From NCBI GenBank assembly GCA_000746705.1, contig JOTC01000006.1:1-26389 (forward strand): 26,389 nucleotides of DNA. Reading direction: 5' to 3'. The position numbers and the translations under genes were made by a program. Below are positions 1 through 7,918 of this stretch, in pieces. Each line of letters starts with the position of its first letter. Positions within the stretch are counted from its first letter, which is position 1. The stretch is from Marine Group I thaumarchaeote SCGC AAA799-O18 (GTDB lineage: Archaea > Thermoproteota > Nitrososphaeria > Nitrososphaerales > Nitrosopumilaceae). The notes below the pieces were generated by a model that worked only from the letters and a program-made list of their open reading frames with translations, searched no databases and was not told the DNA's origin.

Positions 1-54
1 TGGGTATTTATGATCAAGGACATATACTGTTCCAGTATATTCGATATTTTCCAA
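1..54 (-). CDS. Partial 5' end of an unidentified gene (runs off the window)
   Basis: An open frame starts at a TTG (complement of 52-54), just after an in-frame TAG, and stays open for 18 codons to the window edge. It reads M-E-N-I-E-Y-T-G-T-V-Y-V-L-D-H-K-Y-P, which looks like ordinary protein. It lies 30 nt downstream of the Lrp-like gene on the same strand, so the two could be co-transcribed. A GATGGT stretch about 9 nt upstream could serve as a weak ribosome binding site. The piece is too short to assign a family or to be sure it is coding. Confidence 0.3.
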   Translation of the reverse strand, partial: MENIEYTGTVYVLDHKYP

Positions 55-84
55 CTATAATTAACCATCAGTTAGATCATATAA

Positions 85-342
85 TCATTCGGAATTAACT
101 ACGGTAAGTGTCATTGTACTAACAACACGTGTTAACCTCCTTATCTTCATAGAAACGGTTTCTTCGAAGTCGTTTTGTGAGTTTGTATTGATTTCAGCAA
201 TAATATCATATGCCCCAAAAGTAACGTAAGCTTGCGAAACTTCAGAAATTTTAGTTAATTCCTCAATAATATATTCCTCAGCGCCAAGGTCACAATTCAT
301 CAGAACAAATCCTTTATGCATATTAAACTGACTTCCTTTCAT
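85..342 (-). CDS. Lrp/AsnC-type ligand-binding (RAM) domain protein
   Basis: This is an 85-residue protein consisting only of the alpha-beta RAM (AsnC_trans_reg) domain, without the N-terminal helix-turn-helix of full Lrp regulators. Visible hallmarks are the first strand (KGFVLMNCDLG), a helix with EEYIIEELTKI, and the central GAYDIIAEI segment, where Lrp family members bind amino acids. Stand-alone RAM proteins are common in archaea and are thought to sense small molecules or pair with full-length regulators; that role is inferred here. The true start may be the second Met (complement of 319-321), which has GGAAGT about 9 nt upstream and gives the usual short N-terminus. It follows the DEAD-box helicase gene by about 45 nt on the same strand. 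Confidence 0.85.
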   Translation of the reverse strand: MKGSQFNMHKGFVLMNCDLGAEEYIIEELTKISEVSQAYVTFGAYDIIAEINTNSQNDFEETVSMKIRRLTRVVSTMTLTVVNSE

Positions 343-387
343 TATCTGAGCTTACCTTTAAAGTCTTCTCAGAATTATTTTTTAGAT

Positions 388-1689
388 TTACCAACGCTTC
401 TTTTTGCTGAAATAACTGTGTGTAATTGGTTGTATTTTCTTTTTTCTTTTGTCATATTTGTCTCTTGCAGCCCTATACCGATTAGAAGCTTTACTTGATT
501 TATTTCCTCTTCGATGAAATGATTGTCGTGTTGATTCCCGTCTTTTAAGAGGATCAGGAATCTTAATTTCTATTCCGAGTTTTTCATTGAGGTCAGTCAT
601 TTTTACTTTTGTCTGTTTTTTAATTTCATTCCATTCACCAACTGACGAATATGAAACAAGTGTTATCGCTCTTCCCTTGCCACCTGCCCTAGCAGTTCTA
701 CCTATCCTGTGAAAGTAAACCATGTCTTGGTTTGGAACATCATAATTAATCACAAGAGCTACTTGCGGAATATCTATTCCTCTTGCAGCAACATCAGTAG
801 CAACCAATATGTTAGCCTTTGCTTTTCTAAATCGTAACATCGTTTCTTCACGTCTGTGTTGAGACATATCACCCTCAATAGAGACAACACTCTCACCAGA
901 TTTGTAAAGAGATTTCGCAACTAGTCGTGTTCTAATTTTTGTTGAGCAAAATACTATACACTGACCAATATTACCATGAATAAAATCAAGTAAAAATTTT
1001 GATTTTTCTCTGTCCTTTATAACTAAAAATGATTGATCTATTCCAGCACCACTGAGATCATCCGAATCAACAAGAATTCTTTTTGGTGATTTCATATTAG
1101 TTTCCGCCAATCGCATTATTTCTGGTGGCATAGTAGCAGACCATAGTGACGTAGTTTTTTCTTCCGGCGTCAAATCCAAAATAAATGTAATGTCATCGAT
1201 AAAACCCATGTCAAGCATTACATCAGCTTCATCAAGCACTACATGTCTTATATTGTTCAGTTTTATAGTTCCTCTTTTCAAATGGTCTATTAGTCTTCCT
1301 GGTGTAGCCACTATGATTTCCGGTTTTTTTCTTAGTGCATCAAGTTGTATACCCATACCCTGCCCGCCATAAATTGTAGCCGTTTTGGTCCCTGTATTTT
1401 TTGCAAAACGCTTTATCTCGGATGTTATTTGTAGTGCTAGTTCACGTGTAGGTGCCATTATGATTCCTTGTATTCCTTGATTAGGAACAATCAATTGTAT
1501 CATTGGGAGTGCATAAGCAGCTGTCTTTCCAGTTCCTGTATGAGCCTGTCCAATCACATCATTACTTTCTAATAAAACTGGTATTGCACGCTCTTGTATT
1601 GGAAACGGTATAACAAATCCAGCATCATCAAGTACATTTAGTAATTTTTTTTCTAACCCTAATTTTTCAAACTTTGTCATTTTCTTCAT
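388..1689 (-). CDS. DEAD-box ATP-dependent RNA helicase
   Basis: A superfamily 2 RNA helicase of 433 residues that unwinds RNA duplexes or remodels RNA-protein complexes using ATP, probably in ribosome assembly or RNA turnover. All core motifs are present in order: Q motif region (F7 to Q32), Walker A AHTGTGKT (49-56), PTRELALQ (80-87), TPGR (129-132), DEAD (153-156), SAT (184-186), VFCSTK (246-251), ATDVAARGID (297-306) and HRIGRTAR (327-334). A tail rich in Lys and Arg (about 381-433) probably adds non-specific RNA binding. The length fits the compact DEAD proteins of archaea and the E. coli RhlE/DeaD core. The paralogue cannot be named from sequence alone. It is the first gene of a likely unit with the Lrp-like gene. 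Confidence 0.95.
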   Translation of the reverse strand: MKKMTKFEKLGLEKKLLNVLDDAGFVIPFPIQERAIPVLLESNDVIGQAHTGTGKTAAYALPMIQLIVPNQGIQGIIMAPTRELALQITSEIKRFAKNTGTKTATIYGGQGMGIQLDALRKKPEIIVATPGRLIDHLKRGTIKLNNIRHVVLDEADVMLDMGFIDDITFILDLTPEEKTTSLWSATMPPEIMRLAETNMKSPKRILVDSDDLSGAGIDQSFLVIKDREKSKFLLDFIHGNIGQCIVFCSTKIRTRLVAKSLYKSGESVVSIEGDMSQHRREETMLRFRKAKANILVATDVAARGIDIPQVALVINYDVPNQDMVYFHRIGRTARAGGKGRAITLVSYSSVGEWNEIKKQTKVKMTDLNEKLGIEIKIPDPLKRRESTRQSFHRRGNKSSKASNRYRAARDKYDKRKKKIQPITHSYFSKKKRW

Positions 1690-1806
1690 CTAATCATGAC
1701 GAAGAACGCTTTGCCTAATTCGTCATTATTTTATAAATCACATTTTTGAGTACGTCTAATAAACGCTTGTTACAGGCATTGTATATGCGTTTGTGAATTT
1801 GAATAA

Positions 1807-1881
1807 AGCCAATGGCGAGATTTGGACTCACGACCTGCTGATTACAAATCAGCTGCTCTAGCCAGGCTGAGCTACATTGGC
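1807..1881 (-). tRNA. tRNA-Thr (anticodon TGT)
   Basis: The minus strand folds as a complete cloverleaf. The acceptor stem GCCAATG/CATTGGC has 7 perfect pairs. The D stem is GCTC/GAGC. The anticodon stem GCTGA/TCAGC carries the loop TTTGTAA with anticodon TGT, which reads ACA and related Thr codons. The T stem is GTGAG/CTCGC with one wobble pair. The base after the acceptor stem is T, the usual archaeal Thr discriminator U73, and no CCA is encoded. No intron is seen. The T loop reads TCCAAAT instead of the usual TTCNANN, so position 55 is C rather than U. Confidence 0.93.
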
Positions 1882-1904
1882 ATGTCGTTGTACAAGTCTG
1901 GAGA

Positions 1905-1913
1905 TTTTAAAAT
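1905..1913 (-). promoter_or_regulatory. TATA-box-like element for tRNA-Thr
   Basis: On the minus strand an ATTTTAAAA stretch lies 24-32 nt upstream of the tRNA 5' end. This is the expected place for an archaeal TBP-binding box if transcription starts near the mature end. It is inferred from position and composition only. Confidence 0.4.
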
Positions 1914-1971
1914 GTTCTTAAAACGCATTATTATAATACCACTTTAATAGCGAGAAATTAGTAGAAACCCA

Positions 1972-2190
1972 ATGAAGTATATTCCACCGAAAAAACTCAA
2001 GGTTTTGATGATTATGTTTTTCGGGGCTGCAGGATTCGGTATTTTTACGGGATTAGCTGTTGCATCTAGTGGTATGCAGGGATTGATTATCACATTACTA
2101 GGCGTGATAAATTTATGTCTTGGTGGACTGATGGGTTTTCTTTTGCTGACACAAAAGCCCAAGGTACGTGATAGTAGGAAAAAAAAGTAA
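1972..2190 (+). CDS. Small two-helix membrane protein
   Basis: A 72-residue protein with a short basic N-terminus (KYIPPKKLK), two hydrophobic segments (about 11-32 and 36-59, both Gly-rich) and a basic C-terminal tail (KPKVRDSRKKK). The charge pattern suggests both ends face the cytoplasm with a tight hairpin between helices. No catalytic motif is visible and I do not recognise the family. The gene lies 73 nt upstream of the arginine decarboxylase gene on the same strand. The ATG start follows directly on an AT-rich region with no clear Shine-Dalgarno. It is likely real, because the two clean membrane helices and the gene-like spacing are unlikely by chance. Confidence 0.7.
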   Translation: MKYIPPKKLKVLMIMFFGAAGFGIFTGLAVASSGMQGLIITLLGVINLCLGGLMGFLLLTQKPKVRDSRKKK

Positions 2191-2263
2191 AATTCGTTTA
2201 GATTCCTATCTAATGTTGGAAATGAAATTTTTAATAATGAGAGAAAGTTGACAAAGATTTGAT

Positions 2264-2815
2264 TTGCTTGATCTAGTAGCAAAAAAAATATTTCTTACTA
2301 AGGGGATTGGTATAGCGGATGACAAATTAACTAGTTTTGAATTTGCACTAAGGAATGCAGGTATTGCTGGAACTAATATTGTGTTAATCTCTAGTATTTT
2401 TCCACCAAATGCAAAACTCATTTCTCGAAAAGATGGTCTAAAAATGATAAAGCCAGGACAAATCCTATTCACTATTTATTCTAGAAATCAGACAAACGAG
2501 CCGCAAAGACTAATTTCTGCATCCGTGGGAGTAGCTCAACCATCAGACAGAACAAAATATGGTTATCTTTCCGAATATGAAACGTTTGGGAAAAGTGAGA
2601 AGCAGGCTGGTGATTACGCTGAAGACATTGCTGCACAAATGTTGGCATCTTCACTGGGAATCTCGTTTGATATTGATAAAAGCTGGAATGAGAAACGTCA
2701 GTCCTGGACTATTTCAGGCCAAATATATAAAACAAAAAATATTACGCAAACTGCAAAAGGAAACAAGTATGGAAAATGGACAACTGTTTTTGCCGCAGCA
2801 GTTTTAGTTATTTAA
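2264..2815 (+). CDS. pdaD: Pyruvoyl-dependent arginine decarboxylase
   Basis: Converts arginine to agmatine, the first step of archaeal polyamine synthesis. The 183-residue proenzyme cleaves itself between S43 and S44 in LISSIFPP, turning S44 into the pyruvoyl cofactor. Other family features are the N-terminal KGIG, the helix FEFALRNAGI (26-35), N38 in the position of the substrate-site Asn, NEPQRLISASVGVA (78-91), and GYLSEYETFG (100-109) with the likely catalytic Glu E104. The helix GDYAEDIAAQMLAS (116-129) also matches. The start is a TTG at 2264, because an in-frame TGA lies 12 nt upstream and no earlier ATG or GTG exists; a T/A-rich box near 2228-2239 fits a leaderless promoter. The 3' end overlaps the convergent CFI-box gene by 4 nt. 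Confidence 0.93.
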   Translation: MLDLVAKKIFLTKGIGIADDKLTSFEFALRNAGIAGTNIVLISSIFPPNAKLISRKDGLKMIKPGQILFTIYSRNQTNEPQRLISASVGVAQPSDRTKYGYLSEYETFGKSEKQAGDYAEDIAAQMLASSLGISFDIDKSWNEKRQSWTISGQIYKTKNITQTAKGNKYGKWTTVFAAAVLVI

Positions 2816-3156
2816 AAATTAATTTCCCTATACTTTTTTACAAGTTTTAATGTTACCATTGCAGGTACAACCAAATACATTCCCATATTAAGCAGAATTA
2901 TACCAATGCCATATCCCAGCATTTCAGATTCAGAGTCGATGTCTGTAAACTGTAACAATGTTAGTGATGTCAATAGAGGAGTTAGCGTTAGTTTCACAGC
3001 CTCCTTGAATATTGGATTCTCTCTTTCATAATCAGCTATTGTTGGACTGAACGAGTAATACAAATGATTGAAACCAGTCATAAAGTTAGTTCCTGATTCT
3101 GTTTGGAGTACAGTATTGTCACGAATCTCTCTCAAGAATTGAACTTGTGGCGCCAT
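2812..3156 (-). CDS. C-terminal part of a frameshifted CFI-box membrane-anchored protein
   Basis: These 114 residues start with EMAPQVQFLREIRD-like sequence (MAPQVQFLREIRDNTVL), which in intact CFI-box proteins follows directly after GGGCLIATAxYG. That first half of the motif is at the end of the next upstream reading frame (3132-4385), so the two frames are halves of one gene. The rest has a conserved GFNHLYYSFSPTIADYERENP segment typical of the family and two hydrophobic stretches (about 52-67 and 81-104) that would anchor the protein in the membrane. The ATG here is an internal Met codon rather than a natural start. If the frameshift is real, this part is not translated on its own, unless ribosomes shift frame. 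Confidence 0.7.
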   Translation of the reverse strand: MAPQVQFLREIRDNTVLQTESGTNFMTGFNHLYYSFSPTIADYERENPIFKEAVKLTLTPLLTSLTLLQFTDIDSESEMLGYGIGIILLNMGMYLVVPAMVTLKLVKKYREINF

Positions 3157-4385
3157 TTCACCGCTGTTGCGATGAGACAGCCACCACCCTCAGGTTCAGG
3201 TGACTTCGCTTCCGTTACTTCTGCAGCTACCTGTGGCTGAATACCAAGATATTCTGCCTTGTTATTTGTAAGTGTAAAAATCAAATCCTGTTTGCTTACA
3301 AAACTATCAGAACCAAAAAGATATCTGCCTTCAATAAGACCGTTTGAGTTTGAAGTAAAAAACCACCCGCTGTCCTTTAGATCATCAGCAGAGCCTATCT
3401 TTTGTATCAAGTAACTATTTACAGTTTTAACTTGATAATCCGGTTCGCTAATAACCCTAATATTGATAACTGTGTTTAAAGGATGAAATCCATCTGAAAA
3501 ATATGTAGAGCGATAAAATTCATCTTCCGCAAAGTCTGGAAAAGAAGCACTAAACAAATTTATCGGATCAACAGTTTCACCTGCAAATTCTTCTGGTAGT
3601 CCTGCAGATGATATTGACATACCTATAGAGCGAATGATCCCGTCATTGTTAGGTGTTAGCGAAATAGTAAACTCAGAATATACATTACTAGACATCACGT
3701 TGAGAATATCATAAAACCCACCACCTAATCTAATCTCCTCATCTAAAAGTTGGTTTCCAATTAAAGAAATTAGTTTTTCCGTTGAGAAAGTCTTTGTTAA
3801 AACATATACAGCTGTTGCAAGTGCTGGTATATCTTCAGATGTTTTAGCAGACTCTAGTATAATTGAATGAAATTCTGCATCCATACCAATAAATTGAGAG
3901 TTCAGCATAATTTGGTCACTAATCTTGCGTGTATTTTCTTGTACTGTTTCCGTAAATTGACCCAAACCTTCTCTATTCACTTGTATCATAATGCAGGCTT
4001 CTGTTGCCACACCTGGTGCACACATCCATTTAGTTGTAAATATTAAGGCATGGACTTTTTCTGAATTTAAAATAGCATTCTCTAATGCTGGAGGTAGCAT
4101 GATGTCTTGTGAATTTGAACTCCATAAGACAGTCCGTATCTCAGTGGTCTTTTCTTTTTGATTCACTAATATTTGGATATGTTCTTGATAGTCAGAAAAT
4201 TCTAATTCTAATTTAACAGGCATTTCTTCAATATTCGTTTTATCAAACACGCATTTTGTAAAGCCAGTTTCTGAATCTACTATCTCGATATATCCAGGTT
4301 TGCATGGGTTATGTGATGAATATACTGCTGGAACTGTGAATAATGAACAGACCACAAGGAGGATTAGTATTACTGACTTGAGCAT
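3132..4385 (-). CDS. Secreted surface protein, N-terminal part of frameshifted CFI-box protein
   Basis: A 417-residue frame with a signal peptide (MLKSVILILLVVCSLFTVPAVYS, hydrophobic core about 5-22) followed by a beta-rich extracytoplasmic domain of unknown function with two Cys pairs near the ends. It ends in EGGGCLIATA and then runs out of the family consensus (VKWRHKFNS, stop). The missing half of the motif is encoded in another frame immediately downstream (2812-3156). Full-length relatives in ammonia-oxidising archaea are cell-surface proteins whose CFI-box tail is followed by membrane helices. The role is unknown, and sorting or anchoring at the S-layer is only a guess. The downstream neighbour pdaD is convergent. 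Confidence 0.75.
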   Translation of the reverse strand: MLKSVILILLVVCSLFTVPAVYSSHNPCKPGYIEIVDSETGFTKCVFDKTNIEEMPVKLELEFSDYQEHIQILVNQKEKTTEIRTVLWSSNSQDIMLPPALENAILNSEKVHALIFTTKWMCAPGVATEACIMIQVNREGLGQFTETVQENTRKISDQIMLNSQFIGMDAEFHSIILESAKTSEDIPALATAVYVLTKTFSTEKLISLIGNQLLDEEIRLGGGFYDILNVMSSNVYSEFTISLTPNNDGIIRSIGMSISSAGLPEEFAGETVDPINLFSASFPDFAEDEFYRSTYFSDGFHPLNTVINIRVISEPDYQVKTVNSYLIQKIGSADDLKDSGWFFTSNSNGLIEGRYLFGSDSFVSKQDLIFTLTNNKAEYLGIQPQVAAEVTEAKSPEPEGGGCLIATAVKWRHKFNS

Positions 4386-4459
4386 TTTTTCTCACACATT
4401 TTTTTTAACCTGTTTTTCAGATTGTACCGGCTTTTTAATTATTATAAAGTATTTCGACT

Positions 4460-6241
4460 TTAACATATTTTCAAATTTAGTGAAGCATCTTTCACTTGAT
4501 CTTGGATATAGTCAAACCCATCCTGCCAAAATCTTGATTTAGTGATATCTATATTAAATTGTGCAAGTAGTTTTTCAGGTTTTTTTGAGCCACCAGCGGA
4601 TAAAATTCCAATATATTCCGGTCCAAAGCTTTGCCCTTCTTTTTTATATCTTTGAAACAAAGAAAGGGCCAATAAATTTCCAAAGGCGTAAGCATAGCAG
4701 TAAAATGGCGCATGATGAAAGTGTGGAATGCAGCTCCATTCAATTCCAAAGTTTTCAGAAACTTTGACCAAATTACCAAATTGCTCATGAAGATTACGAA
4801 GGTATGTTTTTGATATCTCATCCACAGTTGTGCTATTTGCTATCTGCTCATGTGCTGTAATTTCAAACAGTGTAAAAAAAGACTGTCTACCTATAGTTGC
4901 ATAAAAGTCGTCTATCTTCTCAGATAGCATGATCTTTTTTTCTTGATCACTGACCTTCATGGATAAATTGTCATACAATAACATCTCAGAAAATGTAGAA
5001 GCTGTTTCAGCTAATGGCAAAGGGGCCTCAGATACTAGTATTGATTTGTCTGATGCCGAAATACTATGTATTGCATGCCCAATCTCATGTGCTAATGTAA
5101 ATACATCACGGGATTTTCCCGTAAAATTTACCAGCACGTATGGAGTTATTTTTGGGGATGGTGTACTACAAAACGCACCAGATGCTTTTCCAAGTCGTAT
5201 TACAGAATCAACATGCCTTTGCATGAACACTCGTTTAGCATGTTCTGATAAAATTGGGCTAAATTTTGCTAGTGACTCTAAGACTAGTTTGATTGAGATA
5301 TCATACGAATACGCCTTTTCTCTTGTATTTGTTTTTCTTGGAGCATAAAGGTCATATCTCCGGAGTTTTTTCATACCAAGTAATTTAGCCTTCTGCGCAA
5401 AGTATTTTTGAAAGACCTTGGAATTTTTTTTGCAAACATCAAGCAATGTTTTTACTGTTTGGTCGTCAACGTTATTAGAAATATTTCTTATCGCTATTGG
5501 AGAAGAAAAACCTCTCATCCCAATTCCTTCATCCCTCCAGTTTAGTACGATATTTTGATAAATTTCTCCCGTGACGCCCTTATTGTCTGCATATTTAGAG
5601 AATAGTGATTTGTATGCAGCCTCCCTTGTTTTTGCACTTTTGTTCCTAACAAGTGTTGTTAATTGTTCTCTGTTCATTGTTTTCTTTTTACCATTTACCA
5701 TTACATTGTACACAAAAGCATTGGTAATCTTATCGTATAGCTTTACAAGCGCTGAAGCGCCTGTCACATCAAGAGTGTTGATTATCTTTTCTTCTGGCTC
5801 ACTTAGCGAATACTTCGCTAAAAGCCTCTTGAATCTTAGATATTCAGAATACTGACCAGTTGATTTGATTAAACGCTTAGCATTTTTTTCATCAATTTGT
5901 TTCTTCCACCACAGATCGAAAAATAACAAGCGGTTTTCTATATCAGAGCTAAACTTGGTAATTCGGGTCAGTAATGATGTAGCTTCATCTGATTGTGTAT
6001 TTTCAGAATAGCATAATGATGCGTAACCACCTATAACACTTGTTTTTTCTGAAATACTCTCAATATCATGCAGAATCTTTAGAAGCTTCGTAGGTGAGAT
6101 GTTTGGATTTAATGATTTTTTGATTTTCTCAAAATGTTTTGCACTGTTTTCTAGTTTTGCTAACTTTTTATCAAATACTGCCCTAGTTGGGTTTTTAACC
6201 AGTTCACTAAGGTTCCATCTTCCTGGTTCATATCTAACCAT
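4460..6241 (-). CDS. pepF: Oligoendopeptidase F-like zinc metallopeptidase (family M3)
   Basis: A cytoplasmic zinc peptidase of 593 residues that degrades short peptides released by the proteasome and other proteases. The active site is HEIGH (385-389) with E386 as general base, and E412 in AETAS as third zinc ligand at the spacing usual for PepF. The preceding GAFCSTPSPKITPYVLVNF (355-373) and the later HHAPFYCYAYAFGNLLA, with the transition-state Tyr/His residues, are also family hallmarks. The N-terminal helical lobe (1-330) matches the M3B architecture, and the length of about 590 is usual. It starts 6 nt after the stop of the UBP zinc finger gene, so the two form an operon. Confidence 0.95.
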   Translation of the reverse strand: MVRYEPGRWNLSELVKNPTRAVFDKKLAKLENSAKHFEKIKKSLNPNISPTKLLKILHDIESISEKTSVIGGYASLCYSENTQSDEATSLLTRITKFSSDIENRLLFFDLWWKKQIDEKNAKRLIKSTGQYSEYLRFKRLLAKYSLSEPEEKIINTLDVTGASALVKLYDKITNAFVYNVMVNGKKKTMNREQLTTLVRNKSAKTREAAYKSLFSKYADNKGVTGEIYQNIVLNWRDEGIGMRGFSSPIAIRNISNNVDDQTVKTLLDVCKKNSKVFQKYFAQKAKLLGMKKLRRYDLYAPRKTNTREKAYSYDISIKLVLESLAKFSPILSEHAKRVFMQRHVDSVIRLGKASGAFCSTPSPKITPYVLVNFTGKSRDVFTLAHEIGHAIHSISASDKSILVSEAPLPLAETASTFSEMLLYDNLSMKVSDQEKKIMLSEKIDDFYATIGRQSFFTLFEITAHEQIANSTTVDEISKTYLRNLHEQFGNLVKVSENFGIEWSCIPHFHHAPFYCYAYAFGNLLALSLFQRYKKEGQSFGPEYIGILSAGGSKKPEKLLAQFNIDITKSRFWQDGFDYIQDQVKDASLNLKIC

Positions 6242-6247
6242 AATACA

Positions 6248-6520
6248 TCAGTAATAATTCTTGTGAATATAACACCATTTCCACAATTTGGTTGGTAGTG
6301 CAATCATAACAGGATGCCCTGTATCTTTGAAATGCTTTGTAGCATGAAGTCCCACCGAAGAATCACAACATCCAACATGTCCACATGTTAGGCACATGCG
6401 TAATGCAACCCAAGGAAGTTTTTCCTTTTCACACTCTTCGCATTCTTTTGTATTTGGTGAAACCTGATTCTTAGCTTGAGCAAAATGTTCACATTCTGTT
6501 CCCATGTAATTTGTAAACAA
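6248..6520 (-). CDS. UBP-type zinc finger protein
   Basis: A 90-residue stand-alone zf-UBP domain. Visible metal ligands are C10, H12, C27, C30, C43, C46, C51, H59, H63 and H69, with the signature CLTCGHVGCCDSS (43-55) and the terminal WKWCY (80-84). In eukaryotes this fold binds the free C-terminus of ubiquitin. Archaeal and bacterial copies are small orphan proteins whose ligand is unknown. M6 (MGTECEHF) is an alternative start. The gene precedes pepF by 6 nt, so a link to peptide or protein degradation is suggested by context only. The divergent neighbour is tRNA-Val. Confidence 0.88.
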   Translation of the reverse strand: MFTNYMGTECEHFAQAKNQVSPNTKECEECEKEKLPWVALRMCLTCGHVGCCDSSVGLHATKHFKDTGHPVMIALPTKLWKWCYIHKNYY

Positions 6521-6558
6521 GAATAATTACTATATGTTTTCATAATTTGTTCTAACGC

Positions 6559-6567
6559 CTAAATAAC
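6559..6567 (+). promoter_or_regulatory. Possible TATA box for tRNA-Val
   Basis: CTAAATAAC lies 20-28 nt upstream of the tRNA 5' end, the normal place for an archaeal box A. The match is moderate and is judged on position only. Confidence 0.3.
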
Positions 6568-6586
6568 ATTTCAATCAAAAATAATT

Positions 6587-6661
6587 GGATCGATCGTCTA
6601 GCCTGGTTTGGATGACGCACTCACACTGCGTAGGTCATGGGTTCGAATCCCATTCGATCCA
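6587..6661 (+). tRNA. tRNA-Val (anticodon CAC)
   Basis: A complete cloverleaf: acceptor stem GGATCGA/TCGATCC, D stem GTCT/GGAT (two wobble pairs), anticodon stem ACGCA/TGCGT with loop CTCACAC and anticodon CAC (codon GTG), and T arm ATGGG-TTCGAAT-CCCAT. The discriminator is A and no CCA is encoded. No intron is seen. A run of six T directly after the gene (6662-6667) is a plausible termination signal. Confidence 0.95.
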
Positions 6662-6691
6662 TTTTTTACTTGTTGATTGTAACTCATTTTT

Positions 6692-7918
6692 ATGAGTAAT
6701 ACAGAAAACTCGCCAATAATCTCATATGCAGTTTTTTTCTGTACCCTTGCAGTTATCATACTTACTCTTATCACCGTAATATTTCCAGCCTTATTTTCAT
6801 CTTATTTTGGTCTGTATGCAGAAAACCTAGAACCGTTTGAGCTTGGTCATCAGGCAACTTTTCTTATTACAGGCAATGTCATAATTTTTGGTTTAGGTAT
6901 TTTATATTATAAGAAAAAAATCCCTTCAACATTATCCAGCGTAATTGAGAAAATTCGTATATTTGAACTGTCCAAAAAAGTAAGTGTTGTTGTTTTATTA
7001 ATAATTCTTGGAATATATGTTGGGTTCTCAGCTCCAGAACTTTTTATTGATGAATCTACACAATGGGGTGATTATAAAGTATTAGAGGAAGCATTAGAAC
7101 TTTGGCCTTTTGGGGAAACTGACAATGTTTGGATCCAAGAACAGAATGACAGATATGTTAGGATGTTTTTATTAGACGTCTCATATGATTTGTTTCAAAA
7201 TATCAAACTCTTGCCATTTATTGCAAGTATACTAGTCGTGTTTTTTACTTACTTACTTGCAACTCAATTTTGCAAAAAACGATTTGCAGGAATAATTTCA
7301 GTTCTTGTATTATTACAAAGCCATATTTTTTTAAAATTTGATACTATTGCAGTTTATGAAAATTTTTGGGTTTTATTTTATCTGGTTTCATTATACGTAA
7401 TACAAAAAAAATGGTTTTTATCACCTGTTTTTTACCTTCTCGCATTTTTCACAAAAGCATATGTCGCACCGTACTTTTTAATGACGTTATTTAGTGCTTA
7501 TAGATCAGAGATATCTAGAGGAAGAAAAATTGCAATCCTGGGTTCATATGTTGCAATAGTTGTGCTTGCTGCATCCTTAATTTTCTTAGGTGAAACAATA
7601 TATCCTGATGTAATAGAAATTAATTATAACAAGTTTATTTTAGGATTTCAGGCGGTATCTACTCAATTAAGATTTGATTTCCTTTTTACAATGACTATAT
7701 TACCCGTCATAGTGGGACTAGTATTACTTTCAAAAAATAAGATAAAAGAAGCTGACACTATCCTCATTCTAATTTTTGGAACAATAATCATAAGTCCAGT
7801 GTTGGTGATGTTTACTGCACATTATGAAATACATGCATATCGGCTGATTCCACTTTTGGTCTTTTTTTCAATAGGTGTAGGAATGTTCTTCTCAAAAAAA
7901 TTAACTAAGCTCTCTTAG
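6692..7918 (+). CDS. Polytopic membrane protein, possible GT-C glycosyltransferase
   Basis: A 408-residue protein with about ten or eleven membrane helices (for example 10-32, 56-74, 97-113, 174-192, 198-214, 223-242, 280-300, 333-349 and 360-377). An acidic pair D120-E121 in FIDES directly after a helix resembles the catalytic Asp/Glu in the first outer loop of GT-C enzymes (GT39/ArnT-like), which transfer sugars from lipid phosphates on the outer side of the membrane. That assignment is tentative because no longer signature is visible. The gene begins 30 nt after tRNA-Val, and its 3' end overlaps the convergent exported protein gene by 18 nt. Confidence 0.75.
   Translation: MSNTENSPIISYAVFFCTLAVIILTLITVIFPALFSSYFGLYAENLEPFELGHQATFLITGNVIIFGLGILYYKKKIPSTLSSVIEKIRIFELSKKVSVVVLLIILGIYVGFSAPELFIDESTQWGDYKVLEEALELWPFGETDNVWIQEQNDRYVRMFLLDVSYDLFQNIKLLPFIASILVVFFTYLLATQFCKKRFAGIISVLVLLQSHIFLKFDTIAVYENFWVLFYLVSLYVIQKKWFLSPVFYLLAFFTKAYVAPYFLMTLFSAYRSEISRGRKIAILGSYVAIVVLAASLIFLGETIYPDVIEINYNKFILGFQAVSTQLRFDFLFTMTILPVIVGLVLLSKNKIKEADTILILIFGTIIISPVLVMFTAHYEIHAYRLIPLLVFFSIGVGMFFSKKLTKLS

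Noticed and set aside
2206..2472. Minus-strand frame opposite the arginine decarboxylase gene
   Set aside because: It is antisense to clear pdaD motifs and shows no family features.
6587..6661. tRNA-Val as an integration site for an element
   Set aside because: No second copy of the tRNA 3' end and no integrase gene were seen downstream; the following genes look like normal chromosomal genes.
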